A stretch of 64,000 nucleotides of DNA, taken from assembly GCF_025602895.1 (NCBI RefSeq), contig NW_026516231.1:248001-312000 (forward strand), in the 5' to 3' direction. This stretch comes from Polychytrium aggregatum. Taxonomy: Eukaryota; Chytridiomycota; Chytridiomycetes; Polychytriales. The position numbers and the translations under genes are program-made. The notes below the pieces were generated by a model. It saw only the letters and a list, made by a program, of their open reading frames with translations, made no database searches and was not told where the DNA came from. Within the stretch, counting starts at the first letter, position 1. The number at the start of each line of letters is the position of its first letter. This document shows positions 47,385 through 57,386 of this stretch, one piece after another.

Positions 47385-48891
47385 ATGGCCATGTCGCCAA
47401 ACGGCTCCCGATCCATGTCCAAGCTCGATGATGCCCTCCATGCCGTCCTCCTGAAACGAGCCGAGAGCGGCCTCTTGCGCGCACTGATCGAGCCGCCCAA
47501 GATCGACTTTGCTTCGAACGACTATCTGTCGCTCGCCCGCAACCCGTCCATCCATGCCAGGGTCCTTCGGTTGCAGCAAGATTCATTCAACCGCAGCCCT
47601 GCCCCATCGCCCCCTTCCGGCGGATCGACAGGCTCACGTTTGCTTTCCGGAAACTCGGCGACGGCTTCCTTGCTTGAAGGCCATCTTGCTCGGTTCCACC
47701 AAGCACCCGCGGCCCTGCTCTTCAATTCTGGATACGATGCCAATCTTTCGCTCTTTGCAACGCTGCCCCAGCCCGGCGACTACATCATCATCGACTCTCT
47801 CATCCACGCCTCTGTCCACGACGGATGCAAAATCTCCAGAGCCAAGCAAGTTCTGCAGTTTGCCCACAACTCTGCTGCCGATCTCCGGCGCCAGATCGAC
47901 GCCATCCTCGCCCACCACGGCCGCCAAACCTCGACAATGCCCAACATCGTTGTCGGCGTCGAGAGCCTATATTCAATGGACGGCGATACGGCTCCGCTCC
48001 GTGAGCTCGTCGAGGTCTGCGAGTCCTTCACCAACGTCCATTTGATTGTGGACGAGGCGCATGCGACCGGGTGCTATGGACCCAGCGGCGAAGGGGTTGT
48101 TGTGCAGCTCGGTCTCCAGGATCGCATCTTTGCGAGGCTCCACACCTTTGGCAAGGCAGTTGGATGTCATGGAGGTGAGCATCGTTCGTTGTACCTGCGT
48201 CCGGTACCTGCATCCGGTACCTGAGATTCGCATATTAACGCAATCCGTGTCGTGCCTATTTTCCACCGTGTCCACAGCCGTTGTTGTCGGTTCGCCGATC
48301 CTGAAGGAGTACTTGATCAACTACGCCCGGCCATTGATCTACTCGACGTTCATGTCCCATCACAATCTGCTCGCCATTCGATGCGCATACGACTATCTGG
48401 AAGAGCATGCCTCCGAGGTAACGCCGCACAGGGTGCTGATGACGAGATTGCGGCTGTCGCTCTCGATAACTACTGTCCATCATGCGATCTGGTGGGCTGC
48501 GGCTTTGCCTCGTTCGCCCCTGGATCTCTGACCGGTCTGACACCGTTCTATTCAGCTCCAGAGTCGGCTCCACAACCTGATCCGTGAATTCAGAGAATGT
48601 ATCCAAGCCACAGCCATCCCACCGCATTACATCCTCCCTTCCGATAGTCCCATCCAGGGCATCATTGTTCCTGGAAACGCCGAGTGCTCATCGGTTTGCA
48701 CCCAGCTGCAAGGCCTCGGCTTTGATGTTCGGCCCATTCGCTCCCCAACAGTCCCCAAGGGCGAGGAGCGTCTGCGCATCTGTCTTCACCTCCACAACGA
48801 TTCGGCCCAGATCCATCAACTGGTGCGGGCTCTCTCTCAGATCCTGGCCCGTACCAACTCTCCGAGGCCAGTGCCGCGGTCGAAACTCTAG
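47385..48891 (+). CDS. 8-amino-7-oxononanoate synthase-like enzyme (alpha-oxoamine synthase family)
   Basis: Three exons, 47385-48174, 48278-48417 and 48556-48891, close in phases 1 and 0 to give 421 residues. PLP-dependent enzymes of this family condense an amino acid with an acyl-CoA; for biotin, alanine plus pimeloyl-CoA (or its carrier-protein form). Family motifs: DFASNDYLSLARNP near the N-terminus, GSTGSRLLSGN, and LLFNSGYDANLSLFATLP. Also seen are DSLIHASVHDGCKISRA, VGVESLYSMDGD, LIVDEAHATGCYG and the Schiff-base lysine in HTFGKAVG (about residue 257). YSTFMSHHNLLAIR follows. Length and motifs fit BioF-type synthases better than the longer ALA synthases or serine palmitoyltransferases. 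No mitochondrial presequence is obvious. Substrate choice is inferred, so no gene symbol is assigned. Confidence 0.88.
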
Positions 48892-48989
48892 CTTGCCATG
48901 CGGCCTCTGTCAAGTCGATCGAACCCATAGAGTCCAATACATAGCACGTTCACGCATGAGCCTGAGGAAGGTCAATGCTTTTGCTCAGA

Positions 48990-49340
48990 AACGTGGGAAG
49001 GCTTGATGACAGCATATTCAGAACGAAACGGGACAGAGCGTCCCTGAGTTTCCGCGGTGGGAAGGCCATCGGATTGCACTCTTGTCTTTGTTGGCCATGC
49101 AGCGACTTGGTTGGTTATGAGGGGGGTATCGTCTTGAGGAACTCGATCAATCTCCTGTGACGATGGACCGGCATGCATTCGGGACTCTGGATGACTCCAT
49201 GGCTTCTCGACATCAAGATCGTTGGGTGACTCGAGTCGCTTGGCTTCCAGTCTCGCTGAACACACAGGTTGGTCATGATAGGATGGGCAGTGCGTGTACC
49301 CAGGACCGGAAAATGGGAAGGCCCGGACTCAAAACAAGGT
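48990..49340 (-). mobile_element. Decayed Fanzor/TnpB-like fragment (copy d)
   Basis: On the minus strand, 49262-49180 reads LEAKRLESPNDLDVEKPW, matching the copies at 63.9 kb (REAKRLEKAEYIDID) and 52.6 kb. At about 49030 it has RSVPFRSEYAV, aligning with the CPVSFxTD segment of other copies. At 49265-49360 (plus strand) the flank resembles the flank of copy b (aaaatgggaag, caaggtgtcctg). It lacks an intact frame. It lies in the gene-free stretch 48892-49763. Confidence 0.42.
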
Positions 49341-49763
49341 GTCCTGTTTCAACATGGGTGCGCTGAGTGTTGGGCCGGGTGTGCATCGCAGCTTGCTGCT
49401 CCCGGTATCGGCACTGATGTGCTGGGCTGTTCCCCACAATGCTGGACTGCTAGAGCTCAACCGACGTCACCGAATCAGACCCGCTCCCGCTGGCCAACAC
49501 CCGAATCTATCAAACTTGACGCCAGACCATCGACCGACTCCACTGCTTCCTGTCGAGCGATCGAATCCTCCGAGATCGTTCATCGGATATCGGCTGGGAT
49601 ATCCCGACGTTGAGTCGCGTCGAACTGCACCGCTGTTCCCAGGCCCGGTGCCCAAATCAACTGCATCCAGCTGTTGCATCGAGCAACTGTGTCAGACTCT
49701 ATCATTTCCCTCTCTTGGAAGCAATATCTTATCCAGACCGCGACCCCCCGCTAACATATAGCC
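49341..49763. other. Intergenic region upstream of the coiled-coil gene
   Basis: About 420 bp following the mobile fragment, with no supported exon. The promoter of the gene at 49764 is expected here. Confidence 0.4.
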
Positions 49764-51948
49764 ATGCCCCCCAAGAAGAAAGGAAAGGGTAAAAAGTCCG
49801 GCGGTGGCAAGAAGAGGCGGAAGAGCTCAGGCATCCGAATGAAAGGAAAGCCGCTCACGGCCGAGCAAGCGTCGACTTTGATGACATATTTGCTGTAAGT
49901 TCCCGAGTCGGTATCGACGCCGGGATGCCTTGCCGGTGGACTTGGGGGGGGGGTCGGCAACATCATTCAGGGCTACGACCGAGAAGGACATGCAACTTTA
50001 CATTATGTTCCTTTCGCTTTTAGAGTCGAGTCTCGGAAACAGTCGATTGCGCTCTACAAAGAATGGTGTCATGAGGAGTAAGCCCAGCGCACCGTCCTTG
50101 CACACCCACAGCGTAGTTGGCTACAATATCGCCGCCATCATCCCAGCCGTAGTTCGTTTCTGAGCCCGTCAAGTGTGGGATAAAACTCGCCGCACGGAAC
50201 TTGGCGGAGCTGATCAATTGTTGAGCCTTGTTCTTGTGCTTGCACTCGACACAGAAAGGAGACAATGCGTCGGCTACGATCGAAGCTCAAGCACATACAA
50301 CAGGATCAGGTAATCGCTTGAACCCAGATCGAATCGATTCTCTGTGTCTCGGCGCACTTGCTAGACTTTGTCCAGAGAGGCTATCCATGTGTTTCCCGCC
50401 ATGCTCAAGTTCCAGCTGCTTGTGCATATCACTGACTGGATAATGAACATCTGGGTGGCGTCTGGCCGCAACAGTACGAAACCATCAAGAGCACCGTCGA
50501 TGCCACCGAGACGCTGGACAGTCGCATCATCACCACCGAGAGCGAGCAGGAGCAGCTTCCCGAGATGTCGATCGACAGGAAGCTCGCCCGGCAGCGCGAT
50601 GAGATTGAAGGTAAGCCGCGCTACGAAGCAGCCAACCAGGGGCTAAATGCTTGACCAGTATGCTGAATCGACAGCATTCATAACTGGCCCGGACAACCCA
50701 GAGCTCCAGACCACCCTGGATCGCCTGGAAGAGGAAATGAGCAAGATCAAGCTCAACAACGAAGACATGACCCGCTTCCAGAACGAGGGCGGTGCACTGC
50801 AGCTGGAAACAGTCCTGTCCCAGCTCAAGGAAGACGCCCTCTCTGCCCGTGACCGCCACGAGGCGGAGGTTGAGAGTCTCAAGAAAAAGCATGAGAACAG
50901 CTTGATATCCACTGATAAGCGGGCCGAGCGCATCATCGAGGACCTCGAGACGGTGGCTAGCAAGGTGAGCGAATGGCACCACATGCATTGCGAAAGCTTG
51001 GGTCTGTCTGGGAGTGATGAGCATAAGTAGGTTCTTTGCTTGGCCCCAGTAAAATGCGGTCGCCAGAGGCGCTGGTCCGAAGCGAGTCGACCATGCCATG
51101 CGATGTGCATATCCGGGATACACCAGAGCATGCATTGCTGACCACCCTGTCGCTCTTTCTCGGCGTAGCACGTCATGGGAGACATCCCGGACCCAATTGT
51201 GACCATGGTGCGCAAGAATCGGCAGCTCAAAGCCAACTTGATCACCATTCGCCAAGAAGAGATTGAGCTGAAAAGGAAACTCCAGGGCCTCGAACAGGAG
51301 AACATGACCCTTGTCGAGCGGAGTATACAGGTCGACTGGAACATGCTCTACGGAGACGACGGCAGTCTCGAATTTGGCGTCCCAAGCTCCTCCGAGTGCG
51401 ACAGTGATCACAGCCCGGAGGAGCTTAGCGACGACAATGACGATCAACCCGATGCACAAAGTCTGCCATCGAACCCTGCCCGCTGTAAGCCAACTGCTGA
51501 AAACGATGTCGACGAGCCCTCGGTTCACGATCCCTGCACACACAGTCGCGGGAGCGCCAAGCGAGTCCGCTTTAACCAAGTCCCTGACCCCACCCCGGAG
51601 GAGCCTCAGCCCGACCAACGAGAGCCCGCTCGCCCCACGCATCCGTCTGGGCGAGTTCTGGCTCCGCTTTCGTCCTTTACCTCGTCGACGTTCGCTTTAC
51701 CGACAGTCCAGAGTCGGACGACCTTACTTCCACTACCATCAAACCTCGATCTTGCCATGAAAGAAGTCATCTCGCTTGAGATGGCTCGCCGGAAGAAGCA
51801 AACTGAGCAAACAGGGGTCAACGGAATGGCAGTGCGTCTCGGCAAGCTGGACTTGGAACTTGGCGGTCCGCCGAGATACTACTCCAAGCTTGTCAATACC
51901 TATCCATACCCGCCCATGCCGGCGATTTCTCCTGTCAAGAACAAATGA
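49764..51948 (+). CDS. Long coiled-coil protein, possibly flagellar/basal-body
   Basis: Begins MPPKKKGKGKKSGGGKKRRK, then LTAEQASTLMTYLL before a GTAAGT donor at about 49896. Later exons include SRKQSIALYKEWCHEE (about 50025-50078), MRRLRSKLKHIQQDQ (about 50264-50310) and a segment ending DRKLARQRDEIE. Two long coiled-coil exons follow: 50676-50964 (RLEEEMSKIKLNNEDMTRFQ) and about 51172-51948. Heptad patterns are clear. The C-terminal third is acidic then Pro/Ser-rich and ends PMPAISPVKNK. The Lys-rich start followed by central coiled coil resembles the CCDC/BBOF1-type (DUF4515) basal-body proteins found in flagellated eukaryotes. That would suit a zoosporic fungus, but the match is by architecture only. 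Some of the short 5' junctions are uncertain. Confidence 0.6.
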
Positions 51949-52129
51949 GTGGCGGCACCGCAGACCGACTGCCCGTATCGTCAACTGCCCATAAGCGTCG
52001 TGTCTGACGGTGTATCCTTGGTCACTGGAGTCACAAAATCGAAGGGAGCATCCCATTTCAAGTCAGCAGTCAATTTTGTCCTAGATCTTGACCACACTCC
52101 TAGCACACAGCGACCATGCATTGGGATTT

Positions 52130-52225
52130 TGTCCGAGGAATATGGCGGAGGTAATGAACATGGTGGATGTGATGGATGTGATGATCATGGTGGATGTGAT
52201 GGATTTGACGGAGGAAATGGATGAA
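52130..52225. repeat. GGATGT/GATGAT-rich low-complexity stretch
   Basis: Imperfect copies of gtggatgtgatgg type. No coding sense. It sits about 190 bp after the stop of the coiled-coil gene. Confidence 0.6.
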
Positions 52226-52389
52226 ATGAACGTATTCCAGTCGAGAACATTGCGTTGTCTTGATTTGAACACACTCATTCTTGGGGGGCAGGTCATTCAA
52301 GTAGTACCCCCCCCCGCCTGGAGAAGGAAAAATGCAGGGACAATACTCGTTTTCGCTCTGGTTTCAGAGGCCTGAACCCCGTTGAACTT

Positions 52390-52720
52390 CCGTAGGTTCC
52401 AACGATCAAACCGTGCGATTGATTTTGTTGGTTTGGGAAGCATGGTCTTGAATATGCCTGTGGCGACCATCAATTGACATACTGAGATCATGTTGGTGGT
52501 TGCGTTGGTGTGGGAGTGGTGCATACATCGGAACATCCGAGCACCTCTGTGGTCTCTCGATATCAATATACTCGGGTGGTTCGAGTCGCTTGGTTTCCAG
52601 GCACTGTGAGAATACTGTTTGGGCATGGTTGCGATGGGCGGTGGGTATTCACGTTCCAGAACAAAAAATAGTCCTGGCCAAAGTAGAGTGTCCCCGTTCC
52701 AAAATGGGTATGCAAGAAAG
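52390..52720 (-). mobile_element. Decayed Fanzor/TnpB-like fragment (copy b)
   Basis: The minus strand reads FRCMHHSHTNATTNMISVCQ, where NATTNM corresponds to the INASRNM of copy a, followed by GIFKTMLPKPTKSI, matching copy a's GVFKTVLPKPTK. Upstream NGDTLLWPGLFFVLE corresponds to the GDTPFLTRTVFF-like start of copy a. A neighbouring frame gives QCLETKRLEPPEYIDIE, matching copies d and e. The key RD of the motif is lost, so it is inactive. Confidence 0.5.
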
Positions 52721-52919
52721 CGGAATTGATCGAGTTTGGGTGACACTCCTATTTCGTCGAGGACAAGCCGTTGCGACAGCACTCAAAGCTGGAACGCACG
52801 AGGCAATCAGCTGAAGTTTTCAGAAGCCACTTCAACATGCCCAAAGTGGAGAGGGCTCCCTGTTCCTGAGCCAGGGTTGTCGTTGTGGCCTGGATCGTGA
52901 ATACACTCCCATCCATCAT

Positions 52920-53085
52920 GACCAATCAATGTGCCAAGGAAATGGGAGTCGGAGCGACCGGAGAAGGTCGAGTGTCTTGATATCAAGAATAGTTCGCACG
53001 AAGCTATTCAAATGCCGGATGCATACAGCCACACCCTCACATCGCAACATCCATGCCAGTCAACCAGGTGCGTTCGAGTTCTGGC
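52920..53085 (+). mobile_element. Decayed Fanzor/TnpB-like fragment (copy f)
   Basis: Plus-strand DNA gagaaggtcgagtgtcttga at about 52962 aligns with gagaaggccgagtatattga of copy e, and the translation KVECLDIKNSS parallels KAEYIDIDAPW. It lies head-to-head with copy b, 200 bp away. Its frame runs into the LRR-like frame downstream by chance. Confidence 0.38.
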
Positions 53086-53297
53086 TGGGTGACACATGTC
53101 CCGAAACAGCAGGTCTGTATGAGGACGGTATCATCAAACGACACCATGTGGACGGAATCAACAAGCAAGCAGCACATCGCCCCTCAAATACCCCCACTGT
53201 CGCCTCTGCTCCGCGTCGTCTCGCCTCTCAGATCGGCCTCGGTCTGTCTCCCATCTGCGGCCTGTCTCCATCCGCCACGCCGGCTTCAATCGAAACT

Positions 53298-53990
53298 ATG
53301 AGAATCATACCTGGTCGAGGAGGACCTCGCTCGCTTCGACCTGCTCACCATCCTGGTCACAAGTCTATCGAGTCCCTGGAAGGCATACCGAAAGTCCTTC
53401 CCTTGGTCACATGGGTTAACCCCAGTAAATCCATTCGACTGACTTGGCTCCATGGACTGTCAAATGTGCCAATGCTGCTTGAGCTAGACATTCCAACCGA
53501 TATCGAAGGCATCGTGGATGTTCCCGAGGAGCTCCCGTCTCTCACCAAGCTCACAATATCCTCGCACATGCCCCACAACATCTTGAACCAACTCCCAACA
53601 ATGTCAAAGCTCAATCATCTCGTCCTCTCAACTCAATTTGTGAGCCTGGCCGATCTGCATGTGAATCAAAGCTCCCTCACAGTCCTCGACTTGCAAGATT
53701 GCTGCGAATTGAAGTCGTTGGATGACATTCCCTCGTATCCCAAGCTCGAGATTCTTTACGCCCCTCGGTCGATAAAGAGAGTCAGCGGACTCGTCGACAA
53801 GCTTCCCTCGCTCAAGACACTGCACTTGGACTCAAGTATGAGGCCATCACATCATTCCCTGTTGGTTGACACGTTTGGCCGATATGCTGGCTCTTTCAGA
53901 CTTCGAAAGGTGATTTCCGGGCTTCCGAAGGGATGCCGAGTTGTGTTCAACGATTCGTTCGAGTACACCTTTGGCCGATTCTTGAGGTAG
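53298..53990 (+). CDS. LRR-like repeat protein
   Basis: The frame is open from 52929, but the upstream part overlaps the mobile-element fragment. The Met at 53298 (MRIIPGRGGPRSLRP) is taken as a conservative start, giving 230 residues. An alternative is an exon starting after the CAG near 53232. From residue ~60 there are leucine-rich-type units of ~22-25 residues: ELPSLTKLTISSHMPHNILN, KLNHLVLSTQFVSLADLHVN and SSLTVLDLQDCCELKSLDDI, then PKLEILYAPRSIKRVSGLVD. These form a curved binding surface in LRR proteins. No signal peptide, membrane segment or partner domain is visible. It may be a fragment of a larger gene. Confidence 0.55.
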   Translation: MRIIPGRGGPRSLRPAHHPGHKSIESLEGIPKVLPLVTWVNPSKSIRLTWLHGLSNVPMLLELDIPTDIEGIVDVPEELPSLTKLTISSHMPHNILNQLPTMSKLNHLVLSTQFVSLADLHVNQSSLTVLDLQDCCELKSLDDIPSYPKLEILYAPRSIKRVSGLVDKLPSLKTLHLDSSMRPSHHSLLVDTFGRYAGSFRLRKVISGLPKGCRVVFNDSFEYTFGRFLR

Positions 53991-54993
53991 CTCGGCATGG
54001 AGCTGCTCAATGTCATGTGCTTCTTTCTCCAGGTTGTGTACTCGATACTCTCCATTCCACTCCGTTTCGGTTTGTTTCTTCTAATTCAAATTTCTATCTC
54101 ACACTTCCAATATCTCACTTCATCCGATCAGATTGTGTGATATTCGTACTGAAGGACGGCTCTGGTGCTGCGGTGTGAGACGAGCCTGCTTTGTGGTTGC
54201 CGAACCCGAAGCGAGTCCAAATCCCTCATAATCTATGACAGTCCACACACCGCACTTGGCCATGGACTCAATCGAGAGCAGACACCAGTTGTCGTGGACA
54301 TCCTGGGGCACTGCCTTCTCCCGCATTCTCGCTGGTGGATCTCCGTGAGTGATGATGGTACATTGCAAGGAGCAGTCCACCCAGACCCCAACGAGATAAC
54401 TGTGGTGTCCTCGATGCACACCCCCATCGCCACCATGATCGAGTATCCGTGGAAGCAACGCATGAGAAATGACAGAGGATCGAAAGCACGCACCACACTC
54501 CTGCATTGCACGTCAATGCCAGTCGAGACCATGCTCCCGAATCCAACCGCCACGTCCAACCGATCATTGTGAGGAATTGCTGACGCGATTGTCCTTCTTT
54601 GCTCCCAATGAGCTCTTTGTGCTGTCCAATCCGGGCTGCCATCCAGTATCACGTGGCTATGCGCAGTACAAACAACGCGCTCTCGTGCGCGCTTGTTTCA
54701 GAGTCGCGCTCCCAAATCGAGCAGTGCCATTTGCCTGTGATACAGCCGCTTGCCATGTCGGGTGTCGATAAATCCTGGCCGCTGTTCCATCACCATCGCC
54801 CTCCAGGTTTCTTTCCACGATGCCCGTGCTCGAAACTGCCGCTGCCGTCGCTGCTATCGCTGCACTCGCTCAGCATTCCAGTGGCTCCTTCCAAGGCCTC
54901 GCCCAAGCTGCCAAGACCCTCTTCACCGCTGTCCAGTAGGCGGATGAGAATCTAAAGTCGTGGGAATTCCTGGTCAATCCTTCCTGCGATATT
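53991..54993. other. Intergenic region and broken 5' extension of the pseudokinase gene
   Basis: Mostly non-coding. At 54500-54560 a plus-strand segment (MLPNPTATSN) weakly resembles the MLPKPTK segment of the Fanzor-like copies. From 54820 an ATG opens a frame that is in register with the pseudokinase gene but is interrupted by a TAG at 54937-54939; see the gene entry and finding. Confidence 0.45.
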
Positions 54994-56817
54994 TTGCTCA
55001 CTCTCTCCCGGTCTCGGACAAATGCGCCTGGGTTCTCCGAGCAAGCGGACAAGCTCACTACCTTCTTCAACACTATCCGTGACTATTACACCAACGAGGT
55101 CCAGTCCCTCCACAAGGTCCTGCGAGTCTTCAAATCGGACAAGATCCGCCGCCGAATCGAGCAGTACTGTCGACAACTCGATTGCCTCTGTCAGAATGTC
55201 GCCCTGGAACTGACCATCGACAGCAACAATCGTCTCAATGACGCAGACCTCCGCCGAACCCTGCAACAAGACGAGAACCAGAACAAGACTCAGATCAATG
55301 AACTGGCTTCTCTGATGCAGCAGAACCCCGCCATGGCTTTGCAGTGGCTCAACATCCCAGTGAATGGGCAGCAAGACCAGCAGCGGCACCAGGGAGCCGC
55401 GGCGCTTGAGGAGCTCCGGGATGACAGCTCAACCAGTGCCGATTGGAAGAACAAGGCCATCATCCCCCTTCTCGAGACGCTGAAAAGAACATCTCCTGCC
55501 GCCGAGTCCGCCCAACCTGAAAGCTGGCGCATTTTCCCAGCCTCCATCATCAACCGCTCCGCTGAACCCATCTTTTCTGGTGGCTTTGGTGATGTTTACA
55601 CTGCCACGTTGAAAAGCGCCTGCGTTGCCGTGAAGCAATTCCGACGCAGCTTCCTGGATAATGAGATTGCCGAGTTCCGCAAAGAGATTGGGATCTGGCA
55701 TCAACTGAGCCACAAGCACATCCTCACACTCTGCGGCGCCTGCGACACTGCGGAGAAGCCCTTCATTGTCTCCCCATTCATGAAAAACGGCACCCTCAAA
55801 TCGCACCTGGGTGGGTCCTCCCATCGCTCCCTCAACGAGAAGCTTTGCTTGATGAGCGAGGCGGCTTCAGGCATGGCGTATCTCCACAGCAAGAGCATCA
55901 TCCACGCGAACCTGAAATCCTCCAACGTCCTAATTGGACCAAGCTTTGAAGCGCTGATTTGTGACTTTGGCATGTCCCGCATCAAAGAAATCTCGTCATC
56001 GTCGACCTCTCGCACACCTGCCACACCCATGGACGGAACGCTGATGTACAAGGCCCCGGAGATGTTCCAGGCTACCAATCTGAAGCGTGCCTCCCCTGCC
56101 ATCGACGTCTACGCCTTTGCCATTCTCTGCTGTGAGGCACTCAAGAATTGTAGCGCCATATTCTTGGCCACACAGAAAATTGAACGTGATGTCCCCAATG
56201 GCACGCGGCCCCGCCGGTTCGATGGAGTGCCTGACCCACTGTGGGCACTGATCACCGAATGCTGGGACCAAGATCCAACCAAACGCCCAGCCTTTGAAGT
56301 GGTATCCTCTCGGGTGAGCGCCATCAGATATGAAGCAGCCGCAGGAGATCCGGAAGCGCAGTTCACCATTGGAAAATCGGTTTACTTTGACGCGAAGAGC
56401 TACCCCGATGCCTTCGAGTGGTACACCAAAGCCGCCAATCAAGGGCATGCGCAAGCCCAGTACATCCTCTCCGAATGGTACCACTATGGCTTCTTTGTTA
56501 CCCAGGACGATGCCAAAGCCGCAGAGTGGTGCATCAAGGCCGCGAAGCAGGGACATGCAAAAGCCCAGTACAAAGCCGGCGAGTACTGTGAGTATAGCGT
56601 TGGTGTCACCAAAGACGATGCCAAAGCCGCCGAGTGGTACATCATGGCCGCGGAGCAGAAATATGCAAAAGCTCAGTACAAAGCCGGCGAATGTTACAAA
56701 AAAAGCAAAGGTGTTATGAAGAATATCGAGACTGCTCGATACTGGTACAGAATGGCTGCTGACCAGGGCTATGTGTCCGCCCAGTCCGCACTCGATCAGC
56801 TCCCTGACAACCAATGA
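54994..56817 (+). CDS. TKL-type pseudokinase with MLKL-like helical N-terminus and Sel1 repeats
   Basis: The uninterrupted frame runs from Met 54994 to 56817 (607 residues). Residues 1-170 are helical (FFNTIRDYYTNEVQSLHKVL, RRRIEQYCRQLDCLCQNVAL), like the four-helix N-termini of MLKL and plant/fungal relatives. The kinase domain (~185-450) has a Gly loop (FSGGFGDVY), the VAIK lysine (VAVKQF), the alpha-C Glu region (FRKEIGIWHQLSH) and DFG (CDFGMSRI). The catalytic loop reads IHANLKSSN, so the HRD Arg and the catalytic Asp are replaced. It is probably a pseudokinase. Four Sel1 repeats follow (PDAFEWYTKAANQGHAQAQY and similar). In frame 5' of this start, from ATG 54820, lie 39 more codons with a matching hydrophobic helix, but a TAG at 54937 separates them. 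The gene may thus be 5'-truncated or broken. Confidence 0.8.
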   Translation: MLTLSRSRTNAPGFSEQADKLTTFFNTIRDYYTNEVQSLHKVLRVFKSDKIRRRIEQYCRQLDCLCQNVALELTIDSNNRLNDADLRRTLQQDENQNKTQINELASLMQQNPAMALQWLNIPVNGQQDQQRHQGAAALEELRDDSSTSADWKNKAIIPLLETLKRTSPAAESAQPESWRIFPASIINRSAEPIFSGGFGDVYTATLKSACVAVKQFRRSFLDNEIAEFRKEIGIWHQLSHKHILTLCGACDTAEKPFIVSPFMKNGTLKSHLGGSSHRSLNEKLCLMSEAASGMAYLHSKSIIHANLKSSNVLIGPSFEALICDFGMSRIKEISSSSTSRTPATPMDGTLMYKAPEMFQATNLKRASPAIDVYAFAILCCEALKNCSAIFLATQKIERDVPNGTRPRRFDGVPDPLWALITECWDQDPTKRPAFEVVSSRVSAIRYEAAAGDPEAQFTIGKSVYFDAKSYPDAFEWYTKAANQGHAQAQYILSEWYHYGFFVTQDDAKAAEWCIKAAKQGHAKAQYKAGEYCEYSVGVTKDDAKAAEWYIMAAEQKYAKAQYKAGECYKKSKGVMKNIETARYWYRMAADQGYVSAQSALDQLPDNQ

Positions 56818-57386
56818 TCCCGCAATTTCCTCCCATCCGATCGACTTTTGGTGCTTTCACAATGACGATTACATTCTCGGATTATTTTATGCTACTCACA
56901 CCCACGGGCACAACGAGACTAGTGCCTTTTGTTTATGTAGCTCATCCTTGTGTTTCAGTTTGAAACCATCGGTGCCTGATCGGTGTCTGGTCGGCGCATG
57001 ATTGGCGCTCGCAGTTCGGGATCTCAGGGTTGTTTGGAAAGCAGAACGACAGATAAGAAGATCGATTTCTTTCGTCTTTTGACTGGACAATTGTCTCGAT
57101 ATGGCGGGTGATGTGGCTGCACTCGAGGTGCATAGCTCCGAAGATGTATTCCTTATGCCTCGGAACACTTCCGTAGCTTCCGAGTGAGGGTAATGGCAAC
57201 GCGTGATGCTCTTGGGCAACAAATGTGTGGTTCTAGGTCCATAAGGCCTGTAATTTTCCGGGAGGCTGTGATTGAATCGCTAGTGTCGGAGGGTTCATTC
57301 CCATGCGCTCTCACCTCCAAACCTCAAGTCGGGCTTCCTTCCTCCCGTCGCATCCATCGAGTGGGCTGTCTGTGCCTCAAACGGCG
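56818..57386. other. Intergenic region between tandem plus-strand genes
   Basis: About 570 bp, AT-richer than its neighbours, with no exon recognised. Terminator of the pseudokinase gene and promoter of the receptor gene should lie here. Confidence 0.45.

Noticed and set aside
54165-54572. Plus-strand frame ending with MLPNPTATSN as another Fanzor-like copy
   Set aside because: Similarity is limited to about ten residues and the zinc motif is absent; too weak to list as an element.
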